64,000 nucleotides of DNA, taken from NCBI GenBank assembly GCA_013359265.1, contig JABWCD010000001.1, forward strand, positions 167,000 to 230,999. The letters are read 5' to 3'. This document shows positions 54,821-63,949 of the stretch, one piece after another; within the stretch, counting starts at the first letter, position 1; every line of letters starts with the position of its first letter. The stretch comes from Candidatus Hydrogenedentota bacterium (GTDB lineage: Bacteria; Hydrogenedentota; Hydrogenedentia; Hydrogenedentales; SLHB01). A program made the translations under genes and the position numbers. Below the pieces are notes generated by a model. The model was not told the DNA's origin, made no database searches, and saw nothing but the letters and a program-made list of their open reading frames with translations.

Positions 54821-56238
54821 GGCAATTCGCTCTCTCCGGCCTTGGCCAGATAGCCGCTGAACTTCAGCGTTCCCTCGCGCGCGACGCCGTCGACGGTCAG
54901 TCCTCCCAATCTCGATAGCGCCGTTAATCTCGGAATCACATCCGCCTTGATATCCTCCGAACTTCTGCGCGGGACCAGCCCATCTTCCGCCGCTCGCAAG
55001 ACAAGCGCTTCGGCGATGGCGCCAAGCTTTTCCCACGAGGCCCTCAACGCAATATCTACGTCGGCCCCGCACGCCGGACCCTCGGACAAGTTCCCTGCCA
55101 CATCCGCCATCACCGACTCGTTCGTCGTCAGTATCCAATCGTAGGGCGTCTCGGCGACGCACGGTGAAAACGCCATTCCCAGCAGTGGCGCCATGATTCC
55201 GGCACTGCCCTTCCACTCGTACGGAACCGTCTGGCGCTCGGCGAACATTTCCGCAAGCGGTTGCACATTGGGCGCGCTGTCCGCAAATCGCGCTGCAAGC
55301 GCGGCGCGCGGAATCGGAACGGAACCTGAATTATCGACATCGAGTAGAACAATCGAGACGTGGTCCGCACTCTCGAACGCGTCCGCTGCTGGCGGGCGCA
55401 CACCCCAAGCCGCGATCGCCTTCGCCGTAACGGCGCGCAATGGGCCGTAGATTTCGGCGCGCGCCAAGGCCGCGTCGAGCGCTGTCCATGCGCGTGCGAT
55501 GTCACCTATGTTGCGCGCGCTTATGCTGACGGCCGGCTCGACAGGCCACGACTGCGGCAGCGTGATGGGCCGCGCTCCGTCAGTGGCCGTAAACTCCACT
55601 TGCCCCGAGATAGGCATCCCGTCGCCCGGCGCGAGATTCACAAACCCGCGATGCGCGCCTTCCCACTGAATCGTGAGTAGCGCATCACTGTCGCTATGCA
55701 GAAGAGGCGCGGTTTCGTCGATGCAGGCGGCCGCGACGTACGCGCGCGACGGCGATGCGATCAAATAGCCGTCGCGCCACGCGTAGTACACGTCGCGGTA
55801 CTGCCCGATGCCATTGTTCCCGGGCCCAAAACCGAATGCCCCCCGCAGCGCGTCCGCCCACCGGAGCAGCCGCCCCGGATACGCGGTAATGCCCACCCCC
55901 TCCGGCGCTACCGCAAACACGGTCCTGCACCCTAGCCAGATGTTCCATCGTTCGGGTGTAGGGCGTATGCCGGTAGTCAGGCGCGTGGCGAGTTCCAGTT
56001 CGCGATACGGCCTTGGCCAGTCTTCCTTCATTCGCTCGAAGACATCGCCGCGATCAATAGTGGTCCAGGCGCGGGGAAAGTCCCACGACGAGACCATCAG
56101 GTAAGTGCTGCGTGGATAGAACCCGCGCGCCGGCGCGCCGCGGACGAAGCGATCGTCGACGGCCAAGAACACGGCGCAGACGAGGATCGTGAAGAAAAGT
56201 AGCCGCCAGCCGGTGATAAGTTTCCGCTTGCGGGCCAT
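54817..56238 (-). CDS. Single-span exported protein of unknown function
   Basis: 473 aa. A basic start (MARKRKLITGW) and one membrane span (LLFFTILVCAVFLAV) precede a large periplasmic domain with alternating strands and helices: STYLMVSSWDFPRAWTTID, GYLIASPSRAYVAAACID, DHVSIVLLDVDNSGSVPIPR. The C-terminal SRLGGLTVDGVAREGTLKFSGYL is beta-rich. The layout recalls DUF3352-type proteins but I cannot claim homology. It is coupled to the six-hairpin gene by a 4-base overlap. Confidence 0.7.
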   Translation of the reverse strand: MARKRKLITGWRLLFFTILVCAVFLAVDDRFVRGAPARGFYPRSTYLMVSSWDFPRAWTTIDRGDVFERMKEDWPRPYRELELATRLTTGIRPTPERWNIWLGCRTVFAVAPEGVGITAYPGRLLRWADALRGAFGFGPGNNGIGQYRDVYYAWRDGYLIASPSRAYVAAACIDETAPLLHSDSDALLTIQWEGAHRGFVNLAPGDGMPISGQVEFTATDGARPITLPQSWPVEPAVSISARNIGDIARAWTALDAALARAEIYGPLRAVTAKAIAAWGVRPPAADAFESADHVSIVLLDVDNSGSVPIPRAALAARFADSAPNVQPLAEMFAERQTVPYEWKGSAGIMAPLLGMAFSPCVAETPYDWILTTNESVMADVAGNLSEGPACGADVDIALRASWEKLGAIAEALVLRAAEDGLVPRRSSEDIKADVIPRLTALSRLGGLTVDGVAREGTLKFSGYLAKAGESELP

Positions 56239-56262
56239 GGCGAGGTACGATTCCAGCAGTCG

Positions 56263-56535
56263 CTAGTTCTGGTTCCAGACGGCTTCCTTGGCCTTCTCGC
56301 GTTGCTCCTCGATGGCCGCGAGGGCGCCTGCCAGCCCGCTACGCAACGATTCGAGCTCCTCGATAGTCGACGCCTTCGCCATGCGCGACTCGAACGAAAG
56401 GCGCTCTTCGGCCGCCTTGGCGTCGTACTTCTTGTCGATGCCGGCGATCTCGGCCTTCTGCGCCTCCGTCAACTTGCGTCCGGGGCCGGCCTCCTTCTCC
56501 AGACGGGCCATGGCAATTTCGTACGCACTCTTCAC
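56263..56535 (-). CDS. Small coiled-coil protein, unknown
   Basis: 90 aa, charged and helical throughout (YEIAMARLEKEAGPGRKL; AQKAEIAGIDKKYDAKAAEE; LRSGLAGALAAIEEQREKAKE). GTG start with AGGAG 8 bases upstream. It sits 24 bases before the next gene and 18 after the previous one, inside the five-gene run. No family recognised. Confidence 0.75.
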   Translation of the reverse strand: MKSAYEIAMARLEKEAGPGRKLTEAQKAEIAGIDKKYDAKAAEERLSFESRMAKASTIEELESLRSGLAGALAAIEEQREKAKEAVWNQN

Positions 56536-56553
56536 GGTCGCGCTCCTGGTTCG

Positions 56554-57042
56554 TTATACGGTGAATTCATCTTCGAGAATGCTGGAAATAAACCGCTCGA
56601 TTGACACGGGATAGTACCGGCTGTTGGGCGTAATGATCACGCCCGTCGTAATGTCCTCATTGCGCTCGAGGTCATCGAGCGTCTGGGAAAGCGCGCGCTC
56701 GACGTTTGCATCAAGCATGCGCACTTCGAGGTTCTCGGACTTGCACTCGACCGGCTTGCCGCGAAACCCGAGAAAACCGAAAACCCGGCCGGAAAGCTCC
56801 CCGTCCACGTTCTCTTCTCCAAAAATCTCGTCGTAGCTCGGTTCGCAATGCGATGGACGGATAATTATCCGCGGCGAAACGTGAACTTTACCCTTGACCT
56901 GCGTTGTTCCGAATGGCTTGTCCTCCGACACGCCGAGGCACACGTAAGGCAGCGTGTGGTATCCGCTGATGATGCCATACGTCGGCTTGCGCACAATCTG
57001 CGTGCGCCGGAATATTTCGCGCAATTCGTCGGAACTTAGCAT
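56554..57042 (-). CDS. Soluble alpha/beta protein of unknown function
   Basis: 162 aa, no signal peptide. Recognisable segments are ELREIFRRTQIVRKPTYGII, GYHTLPYVCLGVSED, VKGKVHVSPRIIIRPSH and LDANVERALSQTLDDLERNED. ATG 57042 has GGAGAG 7 bases upstream; a GTG at 57057 is rejected. It is the first gene of the five-gene run and lies 127 bases after pilQ, with a strong hairpin between. I do not recognise it. Confidence 0.75.
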   Translation of the reverse strand: MLSSDELREIFRRTQIVRKPTYGIISGYHTLPYVCLGVSEDKPFGTTQVKGKVHVSPRIIIRPSHCEPSYDEIFGEENVDGELSGRVFGFLGFRGKPVECKSENLEVRMLDANVERALSQTLDDLERNEDITTGVIITPNSRYYPVSIERFISSILEDEFTV

Positions 57043-57109
57043 GATTTGACTCTCCACCTAAGTGTAGTTGATTGACGCGGAGCGCGGCAAACCGCGTAGC
57101 GTAAATGCG

Positions 57110-57145
57110 GCGGGCGGCCACACTGTAACCAGTGCGGCCGCCCGC
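57110..57145 (-). terminator. Strong stem-loop after pilQ
   Basis: GCGGGCGGCCACACTG (57110-57125) pairs with CAGTGCGGCCGCCCGC (57130-57145): 15 pairs, one mismatch, loop TAAC. It begins 25 bases after the pilQ stop. No T-tract follows, so it may act as an mRNA end stabiliser as much as a terminator. Confidence 0.6.
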
Positions 57146-57169
57146 GTACCCCATTGCGCCCCTCAGCGG

Positions 57170-60100
57170 TTAGCGATTAGACCTGCGCCACTTCCACATC
57201 GGATCGCGCATGTCCTGCGGCCTTACAATATCGTGGAAGTTGGCCCTCTGGCCGTCCGGGACTTTCGGCGTCGCGTCGAGCTTGTCGAATTCCTCTTGTT
57301 GCGTGGCCGTCAACTCGGGCAATTCCTGGTCCATCACGTGGCACGTGAGGAAGATAAGCAATTCGGTATTCACTTTTTCCACGTTCGTGTTGCGGAACAT
57401 GAAGTTTAGTACCGGAATGTCGCCGAGCACCGGTATCTTGCTGACGTTGAGGTTGTTGGACGTATTGCGCAGTCCGCCGATGAAAATCGTGCGCCCGTTC
57501 TGTGCGCGCAACGTCGTCTGCGCTTCGCGCTTGTCTTCGATGGGCACGCCAGTCTCCGTCAAGCCGCTTACGGAACTCTGCTTGGCCTGCAGCAGCACGA
57601 TCGTGTCGTTCGTATGCGTGATGCGCGGCGTTACGTCGAGCGTCACACCGATAGGCTTGAATTCGGTCGACGCGACCGGCGGGCCCGTCAGTCCCTGAGT
57701 AATCTCCTGATACGGGAATTCCTGCACGATGCTGATAGTCGCCGGCTGGTTTTCTACGGTAACGATGCTCGGGCTCGCAAGAATCTGCGCGTTGCGGCTT
57801 TGCACTTCCGCCGCGATCGTCGCATTGAGCCGCACTTCGCTCGATAGTATTCCGAGCGATAGGACGCCGGCGTTGAGCGCTTCGGTGCCAACCGCGCCCA
57901 AGTTTCCGTCAAACGCCAACTGGGATACGTCGCTGACCAAATCGCCGTTCGAGCTGTGGCGCCGGATCGCCTCGATCGTCCAGTCCACGCCAGTCTGCGA
58001 AGCATCGCGCAGGACCGCGTCGACGATCATCGCTTCGATGGCAACTTGCTTCACCGGCTTATCGACGCTGGCCAGCAATTGCTTCATTCGATCAACCGCG
58101 GCGGGCACGTCCGTCACCACGACATGACGCCCTTCCGTATCGATTTCCACTTTGCCGATCTTCTCCGACATTAGCGTTTCCGCAATCGGCTTCGCGGATT
58201 TCGGGTCGAGGTAGTTCAGCTTGATCGCTTCGGTCACCGTGGGAAGCGTCGGTTCCTTGACATCGAGTTCGCGCGCAAGTTTCTCGAACACGGCCGCGCG
58301 CTCTTCTGGACCGGAAACGATAATGACATTTGTGTTCTTGTTGGCCGACACCGTAACCAGTTTCGCGTCGCGTCCCCCGATGAGAATGCCTTCGAGCGTC
58401 GTCTTCACGTCGTCGGCTTGCGCGTTCGTGAGCGGAATCATCTTCGTCGTGCGGCGCGCGGCAACCGCTTCTTCGTACGGCACGATTCGGAAGATACCCT
58501 CCTCCTCGACTATCCCGAGGCCATTCATGCGCAACACCATGTCCATGGCCTTGCGCAACGGCACGTTGCGGATGTCCGCGGTTACGGTCCCCGTCACCTC
58601 CGTACCGGCGATGACGTTCACTTGTCCCTTTTTTGCGAGCAGCGAAACCACGTTGCTCAGGTCCATCTCGCGGAAATCGATGTTCACGATCTGGTCGAGC
58701 GGATCGACGCCCGGCGGAAGTTCTTCCCGCTCCGCCGGCACCGCGGTCGCAATAATTTTGGGCGGTTCCGCGGGTACCTGCGGTTCTTCGACGGTGGCCG
58801 GCTCTTCGCTCGTCTTCTCGTCCACCGCGGTTGCGGTTTCCTCTGCCGGCGCAGGCTGCTCTTCGGACGGCGCACTCTCTTCGGAAGTCGCGGACTCTTC
58901 CGGCGCGCCTGCGTCGGACGCCGGCGTTTCCTCCGACGACGCAGGTTCCTCTGCGGCTTCAGGAGACGGTTCGGCCAGCGCGGCAACCACCGCTGCGTCG
59001 ACCTCGCTTACCGCGCCATTCAATGCGGCCGACGCTGCATCCACGGTCTCAGGCGTTGGCGCGATATTCATCGCGACGAACTCTGTCGTGTGCATACCGG
59101 TAGCCGGATCGATCGCAGGTGACGCCGCGACGGACGCAATTGCGTCGGCAAGGCGCTTCATGTCCGTGTTCAAACTGTCCAGCTTTGCGAGCGCTGTTGC
59201 GCTGGACGTCAAATCCTGTGGGGTGTCGATGATGGCCGCGGGTTCCGCCTCCGGCTCGTCGTCCCGCAACGACGCCAAGTCGCGTTCAATCTTCTCGATC
59301 GTTGACTCTATCTGTTCGCCGGAGGGCGTTCCGGTATCGTTCGCAGGCGCGGAGGGAATGTCAGCGGCCGCACTCGCCTCCGGTGCAACCGGCGCCTCCA
59401 CCACGGCATGCTCAACGGTAACGTTCGCCTGATTGTCCGCTACAGACGGTTCGAGGAGAGGCTGCGCCTCTGCCTTCGCAAGCTCGATGCTCGCCGATTC
59501 CTCCGCCTGCTCGTGTTCCTGCCTGACGCGCGCGACAAGGTCGTCATACCGCTTTGCGCGCGAATCCGCGGCATCAATTATGCCGGACTCGACCGCGGCG
59601 AGATCCGTCTCCGCCTGTTTGACAGCGGCCCGGATTTCGCTCTCGATTGACGCAAGCGTCGTCTCGGCCTTGTCCGATTCAATCGTACTGCTGTATAGCG
59701 ATGCTTGGAGTTCGTCCAACCGTTCGCGCTGCGTATTCAACGGTTGCCGCGCCGATTCGAGTATCGCGCTCAAACGTTCACGCGCGGCGTCATCGGACGT
59801 TGCCGCGTCCGCAAGAAACGCCGTAATCTCGTCGCTGCTCGGGCCCTCGAGTGTCGCAGGCAATGCCGCGCGCTGTATCTTTTCAATGATGCTGAGCTGT
59901 TGCGCCTCGATCCGCTGCTGCGCCTGCGTCATGTCCGATGCGACTTGCATCGCCCTCTCGGACAACGATGCGTTCACCGCCGAAGAGCCGGACTTGCGAA
60001 GCCGCATGGTTACCCTGGTGTCGTCCTGCGCAAACTCCGGTTGCGCCGCGTCCTGCAAATCGATGACGATGCGCGACACAAATTCCGGATCGAGCGAATA

Positions 60101-60484
60101 CAGGCTCGAACGAACGCGCACCAAAGGCGCCGCGCCGATCGGCGCGAGCTTTAGCCCCGACTGCAGATGAATCGTGTTGTGGAAGTCGATGACGATGCGC
60201 TTGCCGCCATCGAGCTTGAACCACTCGAATGCGGGACGCCCCTCGGTTTGAATAATCACTTCGGGCGCGCCCAAGGTCCCCGCCATGGCAACGTCCGATA
60301 TCGCGGACGCGCGAGTCGACGATGCGACCAGCGCCGCAAAGTCCCCCGTCTTCCCCTGCTTTTCGAGCGCGGTGCGGACGGCGGTCTCCTTGCGTTGCGC
60401 GACTTCCTCGCCCAGAGCCAGCGTGGGCAAGGAGGCCAGTACGGCCAATACGGCCGCGGCCCGCGTTCTCATTATGCGTCCCAT
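57170..60484 (-). CDS. pilQ: Type IV pilus secretin PilQ with extra-long linker
   Basis: PilQ forms the outer-membrane gate for the pilus. 1104 aa, several hundred more than usual. A signal peptide ends near TLALG. An AMIN domain (about 70-165) is followed by a coiled coil (about 190-345) and an Ala/Glu/Pro/Ser-rich stretch to about 595. The STN domain starts at NIDFREMDLSNVVSLLAKKG, then secretin_N (NYLDPKSAKPIAETLMSEKI) and the secretin core (about 810-1065) with QSRNAQILASPSIVTVENQPA and IPVLGDIPVLNFMF. The start may be the ATG at 60484 or the one at 60472. Last gene of pilMNOPQ. Confidence 0.95.
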   Translation of the reverse strand: MGRIMRTRAAAVLAVLASLPTLALGEEVAQRKETAVRTALEKQGKTGDFAALVASSTRASAISDVAMAGTLGAPEVIIQTEGRPAFEWFKLDGGKRIVIDFHNTIHLQSGLKLAPIGAAPLVRVRSSLYSLDPEFVSRIVIDLQDAAQPEFAQDDTRVTMRLRKSGSSAVNASLSERAMQVASDMTQAQQRIEAQQLSIIEKIQRAALPATLEGPSSDEITAFLADAATSDDAARERLSAILESARQPLNTQRERLDELQASLYSSTIESDKAETTLASIESEIRAAVKQAETDLAAVESGIIDAADSRAKRYDDLVARVRQEHEQAEESASIELAKAEAQPLLEPSVADNQANVTVEHAVVEAPVAPEASAAADIPSAPANDTGTPSGEQIESTIEKIERDLASLRDDEPEAEPAAIIDTPQDLTSSATALAKLDSLNTDMKRLADAIASVAASPAIDPATGMHTTEFVAMNIAPTPETVDAASAALNGAVSEVDAAVVAALAEPSPEAAEEPASSEETPASDAGAPEESATSEESAPSEEQPAPAEETATAVDEKTSEEPATVEEPQVPAEPPKIIATAVPAEREELPPGVDPLDQIVNIDFREMDLSNVVSLLAKKGQVNVIAGTEVTGTVTADIRNVPLRKAMDMVLRMNGLGIVEEEGIFRIVPYEEAVAARRTTKMIPLTNAQADDVKTTLEGILIGGRDAKLVTVSANKNTNVIIVSGPEERAAVFEKLARELDVKEPTLPTVTEAIKLNYLDPKSAKPIAETLMSEKIGKVEIDTEGRHVVVTDVPAAVDRMKQLLASVDKPVKQVAIEAMIVDAVLRDASQTGVDWTIEAIRRHSSNGDLVSDVSQLAFDGNLGAVGTEALNAGVLSLGILSSEVRLNATIAAEVQSRNAQILASPSIVTVENQPATISIVQEFPYQEITQGLTGPPVASTEFKPIGVTLDVTPRITHTNDTIVLLQAKQSSVSGLTETGVPIEDKREAQTTLRAQNGRTIFIGGLRNTSNNLNVSKIPVLGDIPVLNFMFRNTNVEKVNTELLIFLTCHVMDQELPELTATQQEEFDKLDATPKVPDGQRANFHDIVRPQDMRDPMWKWRRSNR

Positions 60485-60487
60485 CTC

Positions 60488-61126
60488 CTACCGCTCCTCT
60501 AGCTGAAGGGAAACCTGCGTACCGTTCGCGTCCAGAATCACACGCTCCTGCTCGACGTCGATTACCTTGATGTTCATATCGGCAAACTCGAATCCCCGCG
60601 TGACGACTTCGCTCGTCAATTGGCCTTTCATTGGATACGACACCACGGCCATCGGGTCGCGCTTGTCGTACAGGATTCCGGTCACTCGGAATGTCCGAAG
60701 GACCGATTGCGAATCGCTGGCAAGTCCGGCCGTAACGCCCGGCGTCTCTCCGCTTGTTGCGCTGGCGCCGAGTGCGACGTGCGCCGACGGACCCACCAGG
60801 GGTGTCATCGGATTGACCTGCATGCGGTCCGTGTCGTAGTCGAACGCGACTTCCTGAATGCTGTCGATCAACTGGTCAACGTCAACCGCGGCTTTCTGGA
60901 ACTGCGATTTCACTGCAGGAGTTGCAGCACCCGGGGCCGTGGCAGGTATGGGAGCACCCGTGGCTGAAGAATCGCCCGTCGGCTGCGCAGCGGCACTCTT
61001 TGCCATATTCTCGCGATAAATGCGTTGCTGTTCGGTCTCGCCGAAGATGGATCGATACAACACAAACACCAGCGCGAGCCCCAGCACGCCTAGAATAATC
61101 GCGTTGCGCTTTTGTTTCGGGTTCAC
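60488..61126 (-). CDS. pilP: Type IV pilus assembly protein PilP-like (membrane-anchored)
   Basis: PilP links the PilMNO inner-membrane platform to PilQ. This 212-aa protein has one N-terminal span (NAIILGVLGLALVFVLYRSI), an Ala/Pro/Thr-rich linker (about 45-80) and a beta domain of HR type (TFRVTGILYDKRDPMAVVSY; VIDVEQERVILDANG). Classical PilP is a lipoprotein; no lipobox is seen here, so the anchor resembles GspC. The assignment rests on position between pilO and pilQ plus the beta domain. It overlaps pilO by 4 bases and ends 3 bases before pilQ. Confidence 0.8.
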   Translation of the reverse strand: MNPKQKRNAIILGVLGLALVFVLYRSIFGETEQQRIYRENMAKSAAAQPTGDSSATGAPIPATAPGAATPAVKSQFQKAAVDVDQLIDSIQEVAFDYDTDRMQVNPMTPLVGPSAHVALGASATSGETPGVTAGLASDSQSVLRTFRVTGILYDKRDPMAVVSYPMKGQLTSEVVTRGFEFADMNIKVIDVEQERVILDANGTQVSLQLEER

Positions 61127-61740
61127 GAGTTGCCTCCCGGCTGCGGCGTCGTGCTGGACGCCGTTTGCTGCGCGGGTGCGGCCTTCTGCGCGGGCGCGAG
61201 GAAACGGTACGTGCTGAGCGTAAACGTCGCCTTGGAGACGCCGTCCTTCTCTTCTTCCATTTTCAGATTCGAGACTTTCAGATAGCGCTCGAATCGCTCC
61301 AGCCGGTTGACGAAACTCGCGGTCTGGTGAAACGTGCCATACGTCGTGATGCTATAGGGGATCGTTTCCTTGCGCTCGTCGCGAATGGGGGCCTCGGGCT
61401 TTAGTGCGTGCGACAGGCCCACCTCATTCGCCATCGACTCGAACTGGCGCACTAACGTAGGAATCTCGCGCTGCGACGGGAGGCGTTTCTCGAAGTCGCT
61501 CACGAGATTCTGAATCTTCTCCGTCTCTTCGCGGAGCTTCGCGATATTCTTTTCCTTTTGCTGCGCTTCCTGAAGATCCCGCCGAATTGCCGCGATATCG
61601 GCTGTAAGCGCCTCGAGTTTGGCGTTCTGCTTCACACTGACGAAAAAGATGTAGAGCGCAAGAATTGCGGCAACCACCGCCAACACGGCGCCGACCGCCA
61701 TCCAGTCCTTCGGAGTAACTTTACCCTTGAGCGCTTCCAT
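61123..61740 (-). CDS. pilO: Type IV pilus inner-membrane protein PilO
   Basis: 205 aa. One span (WMAVGAVLAVVAAILALYIFF), then a coiled coil (about 42-100), then the PilO ferredoxin-like domain (IPTLVRQFESMANEVGLSH; IPYSITTYGTFHQTASFVNRLE; LKVSNLKMEEEKDG). It dimerises with PilN. Overlaps pilN by 1 base and pilP by 4, so the operon is tightly coupled. Confidence 0.93.
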   Translation of the reverse strand: MEALKGKVTPKDWMAVGAVLAVVAAILALYIFFVSVKQNAKLEALTADIAAIRRDLQEAQQKEKNIAKLREETEKIQNLVSDFEKRLPSQREIPTLVRQFESMANEVGLSHALKPEAPIRDERKETIPYSITTYGTFHQTASFVNRLERFERYLKVSNLKMEEEKDGVSKATFTLSTYRFLAPAQKAAPAQQTASSTTPQPGGNS

Positions 61741-62420
61741 TATGGGGCAGCCTCCCCTTCCGGCTGGATTTGAAATTCCAGCGTGAACTTCTTGACGGGG
61801 AACCCTTCAAATTCGGTATCGGAAAACGATGGCGGTTCCATCTGAAACATCTTGATAAACTCGGCATCGGTGCTGAGCGCATCGGTGAGCGGACTGACAT
61901 CCGACCGGCCGTCTGCGCCCGCCACCACGTATCCAGTCAATCGCAGAATGGGTTTCGATACCGACTCCGACTTAAACTCGGGTTTCTTGGTTGCCTCATT
62001 TATCTTTTGCTTGCCGGTCTTCGGATCCATGACCGGCACCTGCATCGGATACGATTTCTTGTCTTCAATGATCTCGCTGTACCAGAAGTTCTCAGGCTTC
62101 AACCGGGAGAGGTTGTGCAGTTCACGCGACCACACGATTCGGTTCGACGCGATTTCCTGGATCGTGGCGATCTTGTCCGCAAGTTGCAGCTTCAGCTTCT
62201 CGAGTTCATTGGACTCTTCGACGATTTTCTTCTTTTCTTCGAGTTCTTGCTGGTAGGAGGTTAGCTGCGCCTGCTGACCCAATATCCGGGCGGATGTCGA
62301 TATGAACGAAAAAGCGATGTATAGCACTGCGAGGACCGCCACGATACCCACCGCGATATAAGGAACCGGCGTGCGCTTGACGGGACGTAAATGGTGTGGA
62401 AGCAGGTTTATGTTGATCAT
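61740..62420 (-). CDS. pilN: Type IV pilus inner-membrane protein PilN
   Basis: 226 aa. The N-terminal motif ININLLP is the cytoplasmic segment that docks into PilM. One span (YIAVGIVAVLAVLYIAFSF), a coiled coil (about 55-95) and a periplasmic ferredoxin-like domain follow. The periplasmic part carries a longer insertion than usual (MDPKTGKQKINEATKKP), absent in many PilN proteins. The start overlaps pilM by 4 bases. Confidence 0.93.
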   Translation of the reverse strand: MININLLPHHLRPVKRTPVPYIAVGIVAVLAVLYIAFSFISTSARILGQQAQLTSYQQELEEKKKIVEESNELEKLKLQLADKIATIQEIASNRIVWSRELHNLSRLKPENFWYSEIIEDKKSYPMQVPVMDPKTGKQKINEATKKPEFKSESVSKPILRLTGYVVAGADGRSDVSPLTDALSTDAEFIKMFQMEPPSFSDTEFEGFPVKKFTLEFQIQPEGEAAP

Positions 62421-63646
62421 AGGTCTGCCATCCCGCGCGCGGCCAAACCGACCGCAACCATGAATTGGGCAGGGTGCTCCAGCATGCGGCTCACGGTGTG
62501 GTCGGGGCCGAGCGTAAGCGCGCTGTGCGTCGGGTCCGCAAGTTCAACGGCCACGCCCAATTCTTCATGTAAGGTGTCTCGCAACAGTCCGAGATGCGCA
62601 ACTCCTCCGCTCACTATTAGCCGTTCGACCGCATGTTCGTACAACTGTTGTTCGTAGTAGTCGAACGATCGGCGTATCTCGCTTACAAGCCGCACCAGCG
62701 GAGGCGCGAGAATATCTTCCATCGATTTCTCGCTCTGCGGCGCGGCTTGCACAGCGGGCTTCGGCGCCGGCGCCACCGGCCCGAGCGAATCGAGCGCGCC
62801 CAACTCGTCGTCAAGCGGATCCAGCAGGTTCGATGATGCGGCGCCCATCGCAGGTTCCGCGGGCGCGCCGGGAAGCTCGGGCGGCAGTGGCGGAGGCTCC
62901 GCCGCGGCGGCGGACCTCTGTTGCGCGTACTCGAGCAACATGCGCTCGGCCTCCGGTAGTTCGACGCGTTTGGCCTTGGCTACCGCCTGGATGAGTTCCT
63001 TTGCGCCCCAGTTCACGTCGCGTATGAAGTTGGACTTGCCGTCCTTCACAAAATGAATGCTTGTATTCGACGCGCCAAGATTGATCAGTGCGACCGACTC
63101 GCCCACACGCAGAAAGTCGCAGCCTTCCGCGGCGTCGGCCAACGCAAGCGAATCGACTCCCAGGACGCTGTAGCTCATCTCCGCTTCGCTCGCGATCTGC
63201 ACGCGCGATTCGATCACTTCATACCGCGCGGCAACGAGCAAAACCTTGACAAGGTTCTTGCCGGCCTCGCTCACGCTCTCGAGGGGTGTCCAATCCAGAA
63301 AGACTTCGGACCGCTCGTATGGAATGTTCTGGCCCGCTTCCTTTTCGATCGCCTCCGACATTTGCGCGTCGGACGCCTCCGGCAGGCGCGGATATCGAAT
63401 AACGACGGTCTGACCCGGAAGCGCCCCGACGATCACGCTCTGTGCCGCAGGCATCGAACGCATGGCCTCGCGCAATGCGGACGCCTGCGCGATCACCGGA
63501 TCGGTGTTGAGCTGCGCGCGATCAATGACGGCATAGCCAACATTGTCCACGCGGTAGCCCCCGTGCCCCTTGGAAAGTTGGACGGTCTTCACCGAATGCG
63601 AGCCGATGTCAACACCAACGGCTTTGGTCGGCTTAGTGAACAGCAA
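62417..63646 (-). CDS. pilM: Type IV pilus actin-like protein PilM
   Basis: 409 aa. This cytoplasmic FtsA/actin-fold ATP-binding protein recruits PilN. Phosphate-1 AVGVDIGSHSVKTVQL, EKEAGQNIPYERSEVFLDW, phosphate-2 ALINLGASNTSIHFVKDG and the adenosine motif LIVSGGVAHLGLL are clear. An Ala/Pro-rich insert (about 250-300) interrupts the fold, longer than in typical PilM. First gene of the operon, about 115 bases after the promoter at 63763-63791. Confidence 0.96.
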   Translation of the reverse strand: MLFTKPTKAVGVDIGSHSVKTVQLSKGHGGYRVDNVGYAVIDRAQLNTDPVIAQASALREAMRSMPAAQSVIVGALPGQTVVIRYPRLPEASDAQMSEAIEKEAGQNIPYERSEVFLDWTPLESVSEAGKNLVKVLLVAARYEVIESRVQIASEAEMSYSVLGVDSLALADAAEGCDFLRVGESVALINLGASNTSIHFVKDGKSNFIRDVNWGAKELIQAVAKAKRVELPEAERMLLEYAQQRSAAAAEPPPLPPELPGAPAEPAMGAASSNLLDPLDDELGALDSLGPVAPAPKPAVQAAPQSEKSMEDILAPPLVRLVSEIRRSFDYYEQQLYEHAVERLIVSGGVAHLGLLRDTLHEELGVAVELADPTHSALTLGPDHTVSRMLEHPAQFMVAVGLAARGMADL

Positions 63647-63762
63647 CGGTTCTAAACCTCCCCGCGCGCCGGGACGATGCCGGTTCGCGCTCTGGCCGTA
63701 CCACGAAAAAGTTGGCGACGGCTTAGTGCCAAAATCACACTACTCTTCCAGTAGTCGTATCG

Positions 63763-63791
63763 AGAGTAGCAAAAATCGAATAATCTGTCAA
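63763..63791 (-). promoter_or_regulatory. Promoter of the pilMNOPQ operon
   Basis: On the minus strand a perfect TTGACA (63786-63791) is followed after 17 bases by TACTCT (63763-63768). The leader to pilM is about 110 bases. The surrounding 63770-63915 region is markedly AT-rich compared with the rest of the window. Confidence 0.7.
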
Positions 63792-63949
63792 GTTTTTACT
63801 TCTAAACAATTGACGCAAAATCCACCCGATTTCTGTGTTCTGGCAAAATGTTTGTCGTTTCTAAGCTACAATTTTTCGATAATTACGCTTATTATAATAA
63901 ATTCAACTTATTCACGTAGGCAATCGATTACGACACAAGCGAAACCTCC

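Noticed and set aside
55000-55216. An N-terminal extension of the six-hairpin protein starting at 55216
   Set aside because: It would overlap the upstream gene by 400 bases; the ATGA overlap at 54817-54820 marks the natural start.
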